DNA of 64,000 nt. Source: an uncultured Oscillospiraceae bacterium. Its GTDB lineage: Bacteria; Bacillota; Clostridia; Oscillospirales; Oscillospiraceae. A model generated the notes under the pieces. The model was not told where the DNA came from and did not search any database. It saw nothing but the letters and a program-made list of their open reading frames with translations. The stretch spans positions 3,136 through 67,135 of the forward strand of contig CAJULD010000013.1 of the NCBI GenBank assembly GCA_910587505.1, read 5' to 3'. The number at the start of each line of letters is the position of its first letter. Within the stretch, counting starts at the first letter, position 1. A program made the translations under genes and the position numbers. Below are positions 16,762 to 24,798 of the stretch, piece by piece.

Positions 16762-17538
16762 TCAGTCCGTCCTTTCCGCAAGCTTTACCGCCAGCTCCAG
16801 CGCCAGCAGGGCGGCTCTGTCCTTCCCGGTGATATTGGCGTCTTGGCTGAGGCTCCACGCCTCCCATTCCCCGCCGTCCAGGTTGTCCGAGGCGTGGAAG
16901 AAGTGAAACACGTCCTTCCCCCGGAACCGGGCCAGCGCGGCCACCGCCGAGCACTCCATATCCACGCACACGCACCCCGCCGCCTTCCGGCGCTCCATCT
17001 TTTCCGCCGTCTCCCGGTAAAAGGCGTCCGTGGTCCAGACTTTGCCCAGAGTGTATGTGCATTGATGGTGATCCAAAATCTCAATAAATTCTTCCCGGTA
17101 TTTCGGGTTTACCTCGATCTCGTCCGAAGGCGGCGCGTAGTGGAAGCCGGCCCCCTCGTCCCGCAGGGCAGCGGTGGGGATGATGATGCCGCAGTCACCG
17201 ATGGACCGGTCCAGCACCCCGCAGGTACCAAACAGCACCAGCTTCTCCACACCGGCGGCAAACATCTCCTCCAGAACCCCCATACATCCCGCCGCGCCCA
17301 CATATGCCTCGAACAGGGCGATCTCCACGCCCTTATACTCCGTCCGGTAGACCGGAGCATCCCAGTTGGCTTTCTTCAGCCGCATGATCTCCACTCCGCC
17401 CAATTGCTCCACCATCCGGTCGAAGGTCCTCAGCTCAAAGCAGGACACCGCTACCCTGGGACAGTCCTGTACCGGCTTGATAATTCCCCACGGGTTGATG
17501 ACCGCTGTCGGATTGGGGTCAAATTCATGCAGCAGCAT
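16762..17538 (-). CDS. Nucleoside phosphorylase (PNP/UDP family)
   Basis: A 258-residue member of the PNP_UDP_1 superfamily, resembling uridine phosphorylase-like proteins. It shows the phosphate-binding and glycine-rich AYVGAAGCMGVLEEMFAAG and LVLFGTCGVLDRSIGDCGIIIPTAALRDEG regions, and the ribose-binding signature CVCVDMECSAVAALARFRG near residue 190. It would split a nucleoside with phosphate to base plus ribose 1-phosphate; base preference is not clear. It runs directly into the NUDIX gene (1-base gap), while the GNAT gene lies 13 bases upstream. Confidence 0.82.
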   Translation of the reverse strand: MLLHEFDPNPTAVINPWGIIKPVQDCPRVAVSCFELRTFDRMVEQLGGVEIMRLKKANWDAPVYRTEYKGVEIALFEAYVGAAGCMGVLEEMFAAGVEKLVLFGTCGVLDRSIGDCGIIIPTAALRDEGAGFHYAPPSDEIEVNPKYREEFIEILDHHQCTYTLGKVWTTDAFYRETAEKMERRKAAGCVCVDMECSAVAALARFRGKDVFHFFHASDNLDGGEWEAWSLSQDANITGKDRAALLALELAVKLAERTD

Positions 17539-17551
17539 TTCGTCTCCTTTT

Positions 17552-18079
17552 CTATGCGTCCCGGTAAAACAGGATGTCGGCCTTGCCCTCCTGGCGGGTA
17601 CCTTTGTAGACCTCCGTGTCCAGCCCGCCGATATGGAAGCCGGTTTTCAGATAAAACCGGCAGGCCCCCAGATTGTTGTCCTGCCCTATGGTGTAAAGGC
17701 CCCGGAATCCCCTGGCCCTGCAGACCTCCATGGCCTTTTCCATCAGAGCATGGCCCACGCCCCTGCCCCGGCAGGCCCCGGATACCTTCAGATCGCAGAG
17801 ATACATATACCGGCACATTCCATCCTGCAAAATCGCCAGCCCTGTACACTGCTCCCCATCGTAGGCGCCCAGGAACACCGTGTCTTCCTGCATCGCCGCA
17901 AAGTCGTAGTTCTCGTCCGGAAAGCACATTTCCGATACATCTTCCCCGTCAAACAGGACTTCTTCATGTCCCCATTTCCCGTCTGTGCGGGAGACCTCCA
18001 TCCTGCCGAACAGAGTGAAGGGCTCGTTGGGGATATTGATATCGGCCTGATGCGCCGCGTCGATTACCCGAATCTCCAT
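17552..18079 (-). CDS. GNAT acetyltransferase
   Basis: A 175-residue GNAT-family acetyltransferase. The acetyl-CoA motif A is visible as MYLCDLKVSGACRGRGVGHALMEKAMEV (R-G-R-G-V-G loop, residues about 105-135), followed by motif B NNLGACRFYLKTGFHIGG. The N-terminal arrangement (NEPFTLFGRMEVSR) is reminiscent of streptothricin-type acetyltransferases, but resistance should not be inferred. Adjacent GTG (18082) and ATG (18079) codons follow AGGAGGAG; either could start. It is part of the minus-strand run of five genes inserted between dxs and tlyA. Confidence 0.78.
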   Translation of the reverse strand: MEIRVIDAAHQADINIPNEPFTLFGRMEVSRTDGKWGHEEVLFDGEDVSEMCFPDENYDFAAMQEDTVFLGAYDGEQCTGLAILQDGMCRYMYLCDLKVSGACRGRGVGHALMEKAMEVCRARGFRGLYTIGQDNNLGACRFYLKTGFHIGGLDTEVYKGTRQEGKADILFYRDA

Positions 18080-18095
18080 CACGCTTTTCTCCTCC

Positions 18096-18650
18096 TCACT
18101 TTTTCCGGGAAGCCAGCCGCTCCCCCAGCTCCCGGTACACCCGCCCGCACAGTTCGGTCACGGCTTCCCGGTTTCCCGTCAGATATGCGTACAAGTATGT
18201 ACAGGCCGCCTCGGCCCTGTTCCACTCTTCCGCTGTAATCATTTCCTTCGTCAGGGCTTCGTCCAGTTCATCCTGATCCATCACAAACAGCTCTCCCCGG
18301 CCGTTCACCACGATATCCAGATACATATCCACAAACGTCGGGTTTTCCGGGTCGTCAAACCGGTTGCCTGCGGTAATATCGAAATAGATCTGGATCAGTT
18401 GCCCCCGGGCGTCATACATGGCGGTCAGCCAGAAGGGCAGCCCCTCCAGGGCGATCTGCACCCAGGCATAGTCCTTCTCCGCAATCAGCACATCCTCGCC
18501 CCCGTCGTGGACCACCAGCGGCCCGGTTACCTCCCGGATCACCAGCAGGCTCTCCTTTCCCCTGCGTCCATACATTTGGCAGTCCCGGCTGATATACTCC
18601 CGCCGGAGGATACGCCGCCAGTCGCTGCGGCGCATGTCTTTTTTCACCAT
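18096..18650 (-). CDS. DUF402 protein (predicted nucleoside-phosphate phosphatase)
   Basis: A 184-residue DUF402/FomD-like beta-barrel protein. The conserved acidic centre is seen in IQIYFDITAGNRFDD and PTFVDMYLDIVVNGRGELFVMDQDELDEAL, which in tested Gram-positive members binds Mg2+/Mn2+ and splits nucleoside di- or triphosphates. Helices at the C-terminus (EEWNRAEAACTYLYAYL) are usual. ATG 18650 is preceded by CGGAGG; an upstream start at 18788 lies inside the previous gene. The 4-base gap to that gene suggests co-translation. Confidence 0.78.
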   Translation of the reverse strand: MVKKDMRRSDWRRILRREYISRDCQMYGRRGKESLLVIREVTGPLVVHDGGEDVLIAEKDYAWVQIALEGLPFWLTAMYDARGQLIQIYFDITAGNRFDDPENPTFVDMYLDIVVNGRGELFVMDQDELDEALTKEMITAEEWNRAEAACTYLYAYLTGNREAVTELCGRVYRELGERLASRKK

Positions 18651-18654
18651 TCCA

Positions 18655-19332
18655 TCAGCCTCCGTTCCGGCTTCCCAGGCAGCAGGGGCACACGTCCCGG
18701 CAGGCATGGCAGGAAATGCGCCATACCCGTTTCTCAGGGTCGTCCCCAAAGGCGTGGTCCCAGCACGCCTGCTGGACCGGCTCTTCACCGTCTAAAGCGT
18801 GGGCCGGACAGACCTCCACGCACTTTCCGCAATTATCGCAAACCGGTTCCCGTAGCGGGTCCGCCTCCAGCTCCTCTCCACACAGCACACACCCCAGCCA
18901 GACCATGCTCCCCAGCTCCGGAGTGATGAGCAGGGAGTGCCGCCCGATGGTCCCCAGCCCCGCCGCCTGGGCGGCGTGCTTCTGGGAGACGACAGAGCGC
19001 CAGCGGCCGGTTTTTTCGTCCCACTGGCTTTCGTTGGTGGGGACGGGGACGCAGGAGACGCCCCGCTTCTCCATTTCGATACAGAAGTCCAGCGCGAGGG
19101 CGTCCAGCTTCGCCGTGATGGAGTTTCGGACCCGGGTATACGCCACGTCGCTTCCACAGGAAACCACCGCCGCTGGAAACCGGCAGGCGAAGGAGACGAC
19201 AGATTTGCACGCCGGCCACACATCCAGAGGGTGGTACCCCTCCGGCGCGTTCGCGAACCGGTCCAGGCCGGCGATCCCGCACAGCTCCGCGCCCAGTGTA
19301 TACGCAATTTCCTTCACTTCCCGGCTGGTCAT
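18655..19332 (-). CDS. Short QueG-like iron-sulfur protein
   Basis: A 225-residue protein with the N-terminal domain of epoxyqueuosine reductase-like proteins and a ferredoxin-type region: C165, C168, C171, C175 (CDNCGKCVEVCP) and C208, C211, C215, suggesting two [4Fe-4S] clusters. QueG proper is ~310-380 residues with a cobalamin-binding domain and often HEAT repeats, so this is a shorter relative of unknown reaction, and the real queuosine step here is more likely done by QueH (36638-37198). A site resembling AAAGG precedes the ATG. It is first in the five-gene insert downstream of dxs. Confidence 0.72.
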   Translation of the reverse strand: MTSREVKEIAYTLGAELCGIAGLDRFANAPEGYHPLDVWPACKSVVSFACRFPAAVVSCGSDVAYTRVRNSITAKLDALALDFCIEMEKRGVSCVPVPTNESQWDEKTGRWRSVVSQKHAAQAAGLGTIGRHSLLITPELGSMVWLGCVLCGEELEADPLREPVCDNCGKCVEVCPAHALDGEEPVQQACWDHAFGDDPEKRVWRISCHACRDVCPCCLGSRNGG

Positions 19333-19638
19333 TCCGCTTCTACCTTTCGCGCTTTTGGTATGTTCTTATCTCTTTATTAAAACTCCCAATTCGCTTTTGT
19401 GTTCCTCTTGCAGAGGAAGGTCTTATGATTCCCGCCCCGCAGGGGGCGGGAACACGAAAAAGAATTGGGCCTATCAAAAAGGGATAAAAGGAACCTTTTG
19501 AAAATTTCCCCCGTTGCCGCAGATTTTTGCTGTGCAGGGCAATCTGGCGCAGGAATCCTGACGGATCTCAAGCCAGATCAACGCGGCTCAGCGGTAAATG
19601 CACAGGCAGGCTGCGCATGACTGATTGGGGGATATGCT
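19333..19638. repeat. Gap with A/T hairpin and decayed family-A copy
   Basis: There is no credible gene. Around 19455-19500 lies a run GAAAAAGAATTGGG followed by ATCAAAAAGGGATAAAAGGAACC, family-C-like. At about 19535-19570 GCAGGG-N10-CAGGAATCCTGACGGAT has the same spacing as the core of the 164-bp family-A elements, so this is probably a decayed third copy. The ends are no longer clear. Confidence 0.5.
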
Positions 19639-19761
19639 TTAAATCGGCTTTTTGGATAAACAGAGCACCAGACCGTCGGCGGCAAGGGCCTTTGCGTCCG
19701 CCTCCGTCATGTTCCGGGTCAGGACCGCATCGTCTTCATAAAAGATCACAGCGCCTCCCAT
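19639..19761 (-). CDS. Possible small protein coupled to dxs (40 aa)
   Basis: A 40-residue frame starting MGGAVIFYEDDAVLTRNMTE and ending LCLSKKPI. Its ATG lies inside the last codons of dxs (overlap 16 bases, +1 shifted frame), with GGAGG 4 bases upstream, so ribosomes finishing dxs could re-initiate. It has an alternating acidic/hydrophobic character and is not recognised. It may be a true conserved micro-protein or a chance frame; length and start context are the only support. Confidence 0.4.
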   Translation of the reverse strand: MGGAVIFYEDDAVLTRNMTEADAKALAADGLVLCLSKKPI

Positions 19762-21584
19762 ACCGCCTCCGCCACGCTTTGGGCGTCCAGCCCCAGCAGC
19801 CGCCGCAGCTGGGCCACCGTCCCCTGGGGGGCGAAGGCGTTCTTCAGGTTCTTCAGGACCAGCGTCTTCGGCGCAATACCGGTCTGGCCCAGCGCCGAGG
19901 CCAGCTGCTGCCCCACAGACCCGTTTTCGTTGCAGTCCTCCAGCACTACCAGCCGTCCGGTCCTCCGGACCGACTCGATCACCGGACTGGCATCCAGAGG
20001 CGCGATGCACTGGAGCTTGATGATTTCCGCGGCGACGCCCCGCTCCTCCAGCAGCGCCGACGCCGCCAGAATCTCGTCCGTCAGCGTCCCATAGGAAACC
20101 AGCGTCACATCCGTACCCTGCCGGAGGACGGCGGTTCTCTCCCCGGTCCATGCCGGGTACCGCCGTCCCTCGCCGCCTCTGGGATACCGGATGGCCACCG
20201 GCCCCTCCATGGCAATGGCGGCGCGCAGCATAGCCTTCAGCTCCTCAAAGCAGGCCGGACACAGCACCGTCATGCCGGGAATCTGGGTGAGATATCCCAC
20301 GTCCTGACAGCCGTGGTGGGTGGGACCGTCGGAGCCCACCAGCCCCGCACGATCCACGGCCAGCACTACGTGCAGCCCCTGAAGCGCTACGTCGTGGAGC
20401 AGCATGTCAAAGCCCCGCTGCAAAAACGTGGAATATACGGCGAACACAGGAATCATCCCCTGCTTTGCCATACCCGCCGCCATGGCCACCGCATGGCCCT
20501 CGGCAATGCCCACATCGAAAAACCGCTTGGGCCACGCCGAGGCAAACTCCTGCAATCCCGTTCCCTCCGCCATAGCGGCGGTGACGGCGCACAGCCGCCG
20601 GTCCTTTCCCGCCATCTCCACCAGCTCGTGACCCAGGATATAGGAAAAATCAATGCTTCGTCCCAGATCCGGCCCCACGGCCGGATCAAAAGGCGCTACG
20701 CCGTGACTGCGCTCCGGCTGCCGCTCGGCGGGGGCGTAACCCTTCCCCTTCACTGTGCGCACATGAACCAGCACCGGTCCGCCCATCTCCCTCGCCCAGG
20801 CCAGAACCGTACACAGCTGCTCCACGTTGTGCCCGTTCACCGGGCCCATGTAGGTGAAGCCCATGTCCTCAAACATGGAGCAGGGATAAATAGCCCGCTT
20901 GACACCTTTCTTGAGCCGGTGGTTGAACTGATACACCGTCCGGCCTCCGGGGAGATGCTCCAGCACCGTCCGGTAGCCCTTCTTGAACCGGTAGTATCCC
21001 GGACGCAGCCGCAGGCGGCTGAGGTGGGTGGCCACGCCGCCCACGTTGGGGTCGATGGACATGCCGTTGTCATTGAGGATTACCACCAGGGGCTCCCCCG
21101 ACGCTCCCGCGTCGTTGAGCCCCTCATAGGCCAGCCCGCCGGTCAGCGCGCCGTCTCCCAGCAGCGCCGCCACGGCGTAGTCCTCCCTCAGCAGGGTCCG
21201 GGCCCGGGCCATACCCAGCGCCACGGACACGGAGTTGGAGGCGTGGCCCGCCACGAAGGCGTCGTGGCAGCTTTCCTCCGGCCTGGGAAAACCCGCCAGT
21301 CCTCCCAGCTGCCGCAGGACGCCGAACAGCTCCCGCCGTCCGGTGAGGGCCTTGTGGACGTAGCACTGATGACCCACGTCAAAAACCAGCCGGTCCCTGG
21401 CGGTGTCGTAGATCCGGTGGAGGGCCACCGTCAATTCCACCGCCCCCAGATTGGAAGCCAGATGCCCCCCTGTGCGGGAGACACTGTCCACCAGGAACTT
21501 CCGCAGCTCGCCGCACAGTGTGTTCATTTCCTCCCGGCTCAGCGCCTTCACATCCGCCGGGGAAGATATCTGATCCAGGATCAA
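19746..21584 (-). CDS. dxs: 1-deoxy-D-xylulose-5-phosphate synthase
   Basis: A 612-residue thiamine-diphosphate enzyme, first step of the MEP isoprenoid pathway (pyruvate + glyceraldehyde 3-phosphate to DXP). Seen: FDVGHQCYVHKALTGR, the ThDP motif LLGDGALTGGLAYEGLND, MSIDPNVGGVATHLSRLR, then the transketolase pyrimidine domain (DVGIAEGHAVAMAAGMA, the Glu that activates ThDP) and HHGCQDVGYLTQIPGM. The best start is a TTG at 21584 (LILDQI), 8 bases after AGAGGTG and 7 bases after the oapA stop; ATG 21665 would overlap oapA heavily. A TTG start also opens oapA. Confidence 0.95.
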   Translation of the reverse strand: MILDQISSPADVKALSREEMNTLCGELRKFLVDSVSRTGGHLASNLGAVELTVALHRIYDTARDRLVFDVGHQCYVHKALTGRRELFGVLRQLGGLAGFPRPEESCHDAFVAGHASNSVSVALGMARARTLLREDYAVAALLGDGALTGGLAYEGLNDAGASGEPLVVILNDNGMSIDPNVGGVATHLSRLRLRPGYYRFKKGYRTVLEHLPGGRTVYQFNHRLKKGVKRAIYPCSMFEDMGFTYMGPVNGHNVEQLCTVLAWAREMGGPVLVHVRTVKGKGYAPAERQPERSHGVAPFDPAVGPDLGRSIDFSYILGHELVEMAGKDRRLCAVTAAMAEGTGLQEFASAWPKRFFDVGIAEGHAVAMAAGMAKQGMIPVFAVYSTFLQRGFDMLLHDVALQGLHVVLAVDRAGLVGSDGPTHHGCQDVGYLTQIPGMTVLCPACFEELKAMLRAAIAMEGPVAIRYPRGGEGRRYPAWTGERTAVLRQGTDVTLVSYGTLTDEILAASALLEERGVAAEIIKLQCIAPLDASPVIESVRRTGRLVVLEDCNENGSVGQQLASALGQTGIAPKTLVLKNLKNAFAPQGTVAQLRRLLGLDAQSVAEAVWEAL

Positions 21585-21591
21585 AGCGTGC

Positions 21592-22176
21592 TCACCTCTT
21601 TTTCTTCCGGGAAAACAGATGCAGGAGCCGGCCCACCAGCTGAAGCACCGCCGTGCTTCTGGCAATGGCGAAGCTTTTGCCCAGAGCCTTTCCCCCGATG
21701 GTCAGTCCGGAGGTCAGGGCTGTCACTGCCAGGCTCAGCACCATGGCCGGCAGGAAGTGGAAAGCCATCTGGAGCTGCACTACGATCACCGCGCCGGTGG
21801 AACCGGAGATGATGCCGCAGATGTCCCCTACCACGTCGTTGCAGAAGCTGGAAACCTTATCCGCCTTCCGGATCAGGTTCAAAGCCTCCCTGGCGCCGGG
21901 AGTCTTCCGGGCGGCCATGGAGTGAAAGGGCTTTTCATCCGCCGCCGTCACCGCCACGCCGATGATGTCAAACACGATGCCCAGCAGGATAAACGCCAGC
22001 AGCACCCCGAAGGCCACCGCCAGCCCCGCCCCGTCCAGAGCCTGGTCCGAAGCCAGACTCAGCACAGCGGACAGTGCCACCGCAATGAAGAACACCTGCA
22101 CCGCCCAGCGGCCCGCAGTTTTCTTCCCCTTCTTCGGGGTCTTCTTTCTGTTTTCTTTATTGTCGCCTGCGTCCAA
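21592..22176 (-). CDS. oapA: OLE-associated membrane protein OapA-like
   Basis: A 194-residue membrane protein with a Lys/Arg-rich N-terminus (KENRKKTPKKGKK), spans at about 24-44, 52-76, 108-130 and 137-157, and a basic tail (LFSRKKKR). The conserved loop contains EKPFHSMAARKTPGAREAL, then RKADKVSSFCNDVVGDICGI. This pattern, often labelled CorB-like or hypothetical, is what I know of OapA, the membrane partner that ties OLE RNA to the membrane in Clostridia and Bacillus halodurans. OLE loci characteristically sit beside dxs, as here. It starts with TTG at 22176 after GAGGAG. Its RNA partner is proposed at 24799-25459, one gene upstream. Functions reported for the complex include energy, Mg2+, cold and alcohol stress responses. 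Confidence 0.82.
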   Translation of the reverse strand: MDAGDNKENRKKTPKKGKKTAGRWAVQVFFIAVALSAVLSLASDQALDGAGLAVAFGVLLAFILLGIVFDIIGVAVTAADEKPFHSMAARKTPGAREALNLIRKADKVSSFCNDVVGDICGIISGSTGAVIVVQLQMAFHFLPAMVLSLAVTALTSGLTIGGKALGKSFAIARSTAVLQLVGRLLHLFSRKKKR

Positions 22177-22247
22177 GGAAAAATCTCCTCACTTTCGATC
22201 ACATACTCGTTGTATTCATTTTTTCCCGAAAGAAAAAGGCCTGTTGC

Positions 22248-24572
22248 CTATGCCTGTTCGCTGATGTACAGCTGCGCCCGGTTCTGGATCAGCGCCGTCG
22301 CCTCGTCCACGGTCTTGTCCCCGGCGAAGCAGGCCCCGGCAATCTCCAGGATAATCTCTCCCAGGCTGTCGTCCCAGCGGTACATGCGGTCCACCGCCTC
22401 GTACAGCGCCATGATCTGCTCATACTGCTTCTCCGTGGCCTTGCGGTAGCCGTGGAACTTCCCGCCGGCGTCCGAATAGCCGTACTCCGTCCTGCCGAAG
22501 CTCTTGCCGTCCAGCCGGGACAGCTCCTCGAAGGCCTCCCTGTTGAGGGGGAAGTTGATGAGGAAGGGGGAGCTGGAGGACAGTCCTTCGGGCAGGAGCA
22601 TGGTGCGCAGGAAAGTCCAGACCCCCTCCTTGTGCTGCCCGCCGCTGGACATGGCCAGACCGCCGCTCATGACAAAGGCGCTCCCCGTCTCCCCCCATGG
22701 GTTGGGAACGCCCACGAAGGACGCCTCTCCCCGGAGGTCCCTCTCAATCCTCTGCAGATCCCAGAAGTTGCCTGGATACTCTCTCACCAGCATCAGCGCC
22801 CGGTCGCCCAGCATTTCGTTCCGCTCGTCGTATGACACGCTCTCCTCCGGGAACCCGGCGCAGAAGGCCAGGATCTCCCGGAACTCCGGACTGTCAAAGC
22901 TGCACGTCCCGCTCTTCTGATCCACCAGTCGATCCCAGAATATCTGCAGCAGCATCAGCAGCAGCCCCTCTCTGCTGTCAGGCATCGCCAGGCAGCCCTC
23001 GGGCATACGCTCCAGGGCCTGCCGCATCTCCTCCACCGTCCAGGCCATCCGGTCTCCCACGGCGTCCGCCGCCCCGACCATCGTGGCAAAGGTAAACCCG
23101 CCGGACAGCTCGCAGAGCCTGCCGTCGATGGACGCCGCCTCCAGCACCCCGGTCATCAGGTCCTCCCGGCCGATGTCCCGGTCCTGATCGATCCAGGGCC
23201 ACAGATCCTCCAGAACGCCTGAGGCGGCCCAGCGGTACAGCGGCATCCCGTTCATATCCAGAATATCCGGGATATGTCCCGCGCCCACCTCCGTGGCCAG
23301 CCGGATCCGGGCCTCCTCCCAGCCCTCCCCGGATTCGTAATCCATGTACTCCCGGACCTCAATGCAGTAGTCGTGGCTCGCGCGGTTAAATTTCCGCACG
23401 GTCTCCTCCAGACTGCTGAGCATCTGTGCCGTGCCAAGAGTCAGTACGGTCTTCTCCGGCGGATCGTCCGTGGGCGTCAGCACGGCCAGCTCCGCCGTAC
23501 TGGTGCTCCACGAGGTGCCGCCCTGGACGAGCACCAGCCGCCCGTCCGGCAGGAATGTACACACCGACCGGTCCCCGCCGCCGTCCAGTCCCGTATTGAC
23601 CCAACTGAGCAGGGGCGTGTTTTCCTCCGGCTGCCCGTCCTCCACAGGCGCACTCTCCCGCCAGGCCAGCAGGTCGCTGCCTGCGTTGTAGTAGAACAGA
23701 TGGTTCCCGTCGCCGTCATAGACGGTGGTGGACTCCGGCAGCTCCCAGCTCTCCTCCCAGGCATCCCCCTTCCGGGAGATCGCCTGGAGGTCCGTATGGT
23801 AGGGCCCGCTTTTGTAGTTCGAGCTCCATACGGCCAGCCGTCCGTCGCCCAGGCGCACCACGCCGTTCCAGTTCTGATTCTGGTCCTCCCTGGCCACCCG
23901 GCCCAGAACCTCGCCGGTCTGGTCCATCGTCACCAGCGCTTCCTTCCCGTAGCGGTTCCAGAAGGTGATTTCGCCTCCGGGTCCGATATAGACATCTTCG
24001 ATGAATTCCATCCCCAGCCGGTCCTCCAGATCCTTCCGGGGCCATTCCTGCCGGGAGAGCTCGTTTCCGTCTCCGTCCAGCCTGTGCAGAACGTAACTGC
24101 TCTCGCTGCTGAGACAATACTGTCCCCGGGTCCCCTGGGATATATCGTAGGGGTCGAAGCCCTCCGGGAAGTCATAGGTCCAGCTGCCCATCTTCTCCAG
24201 CAGCCACAGGGTGTCCTCCTCCCCGGCGGCCACGGCAATGCCCTCGCTGGAGTAGATGACGTTCCGGTCGTCGCTGGCGGCCCCGCAGCCGGGCAGACTG
24301 ACGATCTCCCCGCCGTCCAGGGGAATGCGCAGCAGCCGGGCCTCCCGGTCGTAGTAGTCCTCGCTGGTAGTGACGGAGCCGGTGAGATATACATAGTCCC
24401 CCGTGACGCAGCCGCTCCGGATCTCGTCCAGATCCGCCTCCAGCTCCCGGAAAACGGGGAGGTAGCGTATGCCCCCGTAGCGGTCCGGCTCCTTTTCCGC
24501 CTCCTCCTTCCCACAGGCCGTCAGGCCCGGCAGCAGACACACCGCCAGCAGAAAAGCCAGGATTCTCTTCAT
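22248..24572 (-). CDS. Extracellular solute-binding lipoprotein, two-part (774 aa)
   Basis: A secreted lipoprotein with signal MKRILAFLLAVCLLPGLTAC and an LTAC lipobox Cys. Residues about 35-390 have repeated short beta-strand patterns (WLLEKMGSWTYD, VRLGDGRLAVWSSNY) suggesting a beta-propeller-like sensor. Residues about 400-774 look like a family-1 ABC solute-binding domain (VRKFNRASHDYCIEVREYMD, IPDILDMNGMPLYRWAASGVLEDLWPWID, then VGVPNPWGETGSAFVMSGGLAMSSG). No permease or ATPase is adjacent, so its transporter or sensor partner is unknown. GGAGG precedes ATG 24572. Its placement between the OLE RNA and oapA is unusual. Confidence 0.8.
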   Translation of the reverse strand: MKRILAFLLAVCLLPGLTACGKEEAEKEPDRYGGIRYLPVFRELEADLDEIRSGCVTGDYVYLTGSVTTSEDYYDREARLLRIPLDGGEIVSLPGCGAASDDRNVIYSSEGIAVAAGEEDTLWLLEKMGSWTYDFPEGFDPYDISQGTRGQYCLSSESSYVLHRLDGDGNELSRQEWPRKDLEDRLGMEFIEDVYIGPGGEITFWNRYGKEALVTMDQTGEVLGRVAREDQNQNWNGVVRLGDGRLAVWSSNYKSGPYHTDLQAISRKGDAWEESWELPESTTVYDGDGNHLFYYNAGSDLLAWRESAPVEDGQPEENTPLLSWVNTGLDGGGDRSVCTFLPDGRLVLVQGGTSWSTSTAELAVLTPTDDPPEKTVLTLGTAQMLSSLEETVRKFNRASHDYCIEVREYMDYESGEGWEEARIRLATEVGAGHIPDILDMNGMPLYRWAASGVLEDLWPWIDQDRDIGREDLMTGVLEAASIDGRLCELSGGFTFATMVGAADAVGDRMAWTVEEMRQALERMPEGCLAMPDSREGLLLMLLQIFWDRLVDQKSGTCSFDSPEFREILAFCAGFPEESVSYDERNEMLGDRALMLVREYPGNFWDLQRIERDLRGEASFVGVPNPWGETGSAFVMSGGLAMSSGGQHKEGVWTFLRTMLLPEGLSSSSPFLINFPLNREAFEELSRLDGKSFGRTEYGYSDAGGKFHGYRKATEKQYEQIMALYEAVDRMYRWDDSLGEIILEIAGACFAGDKTVDEATALIQNRAQLYISEQA

Positions 24573-24647
24573 GATTTCTCCTCCGTTCAGACATTCATTC
24601 AGGTATCCATTCTTTTTCCTGTAAGAAAAAGAATCCAAAAAGACTTT

Positions 24648-24706
24648 AAGATCCTGTATTCATAACCGGGGGATGCCGGATAGCCGGGGACTTTTCCCGG
24701 CAGAAG
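24648..24706. repeat. Truncated family-B element
   Basis: GATCCTGTATTCATAACCGG followed by GGGATGCCGGATAG is the left end of family B (compare 45334 and 54801). No matching right end is found before the RNA gene. Confidence 0.5.
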
Positions 24707-24778
24707 CGAAAAAATCCCTCTTTTCGTGGCGCATTCCTTCTCCGCTGTTTTCCTGCATCAGCCCCAAATACAAATCAG

Positions 24779-24797
24779 GCGAGGGCAAAGCCCTCGC
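24779..24797 (-). terminator. Hairpin at the 3' side of the OLE-like RNA
   Basis: GCGAGGGC/GCCCTCGC form an 8-bp stem with a 3-base loop. On the minus strand it is followed by CTGATTTGTATTTG, a weak U tract, so it may terminate or may belong to the dispersed GGGCAAAGCCC hairpins seen also near 11900 and 50980. Confidence 0.45.
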
Positions 24798-24798
24798 T

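Noticed and set aside
19527..21812. 761-codon plus-strand frame opposite dxs
   Set aside because: Antisense to a certain dxs gene; no recognisable domain.
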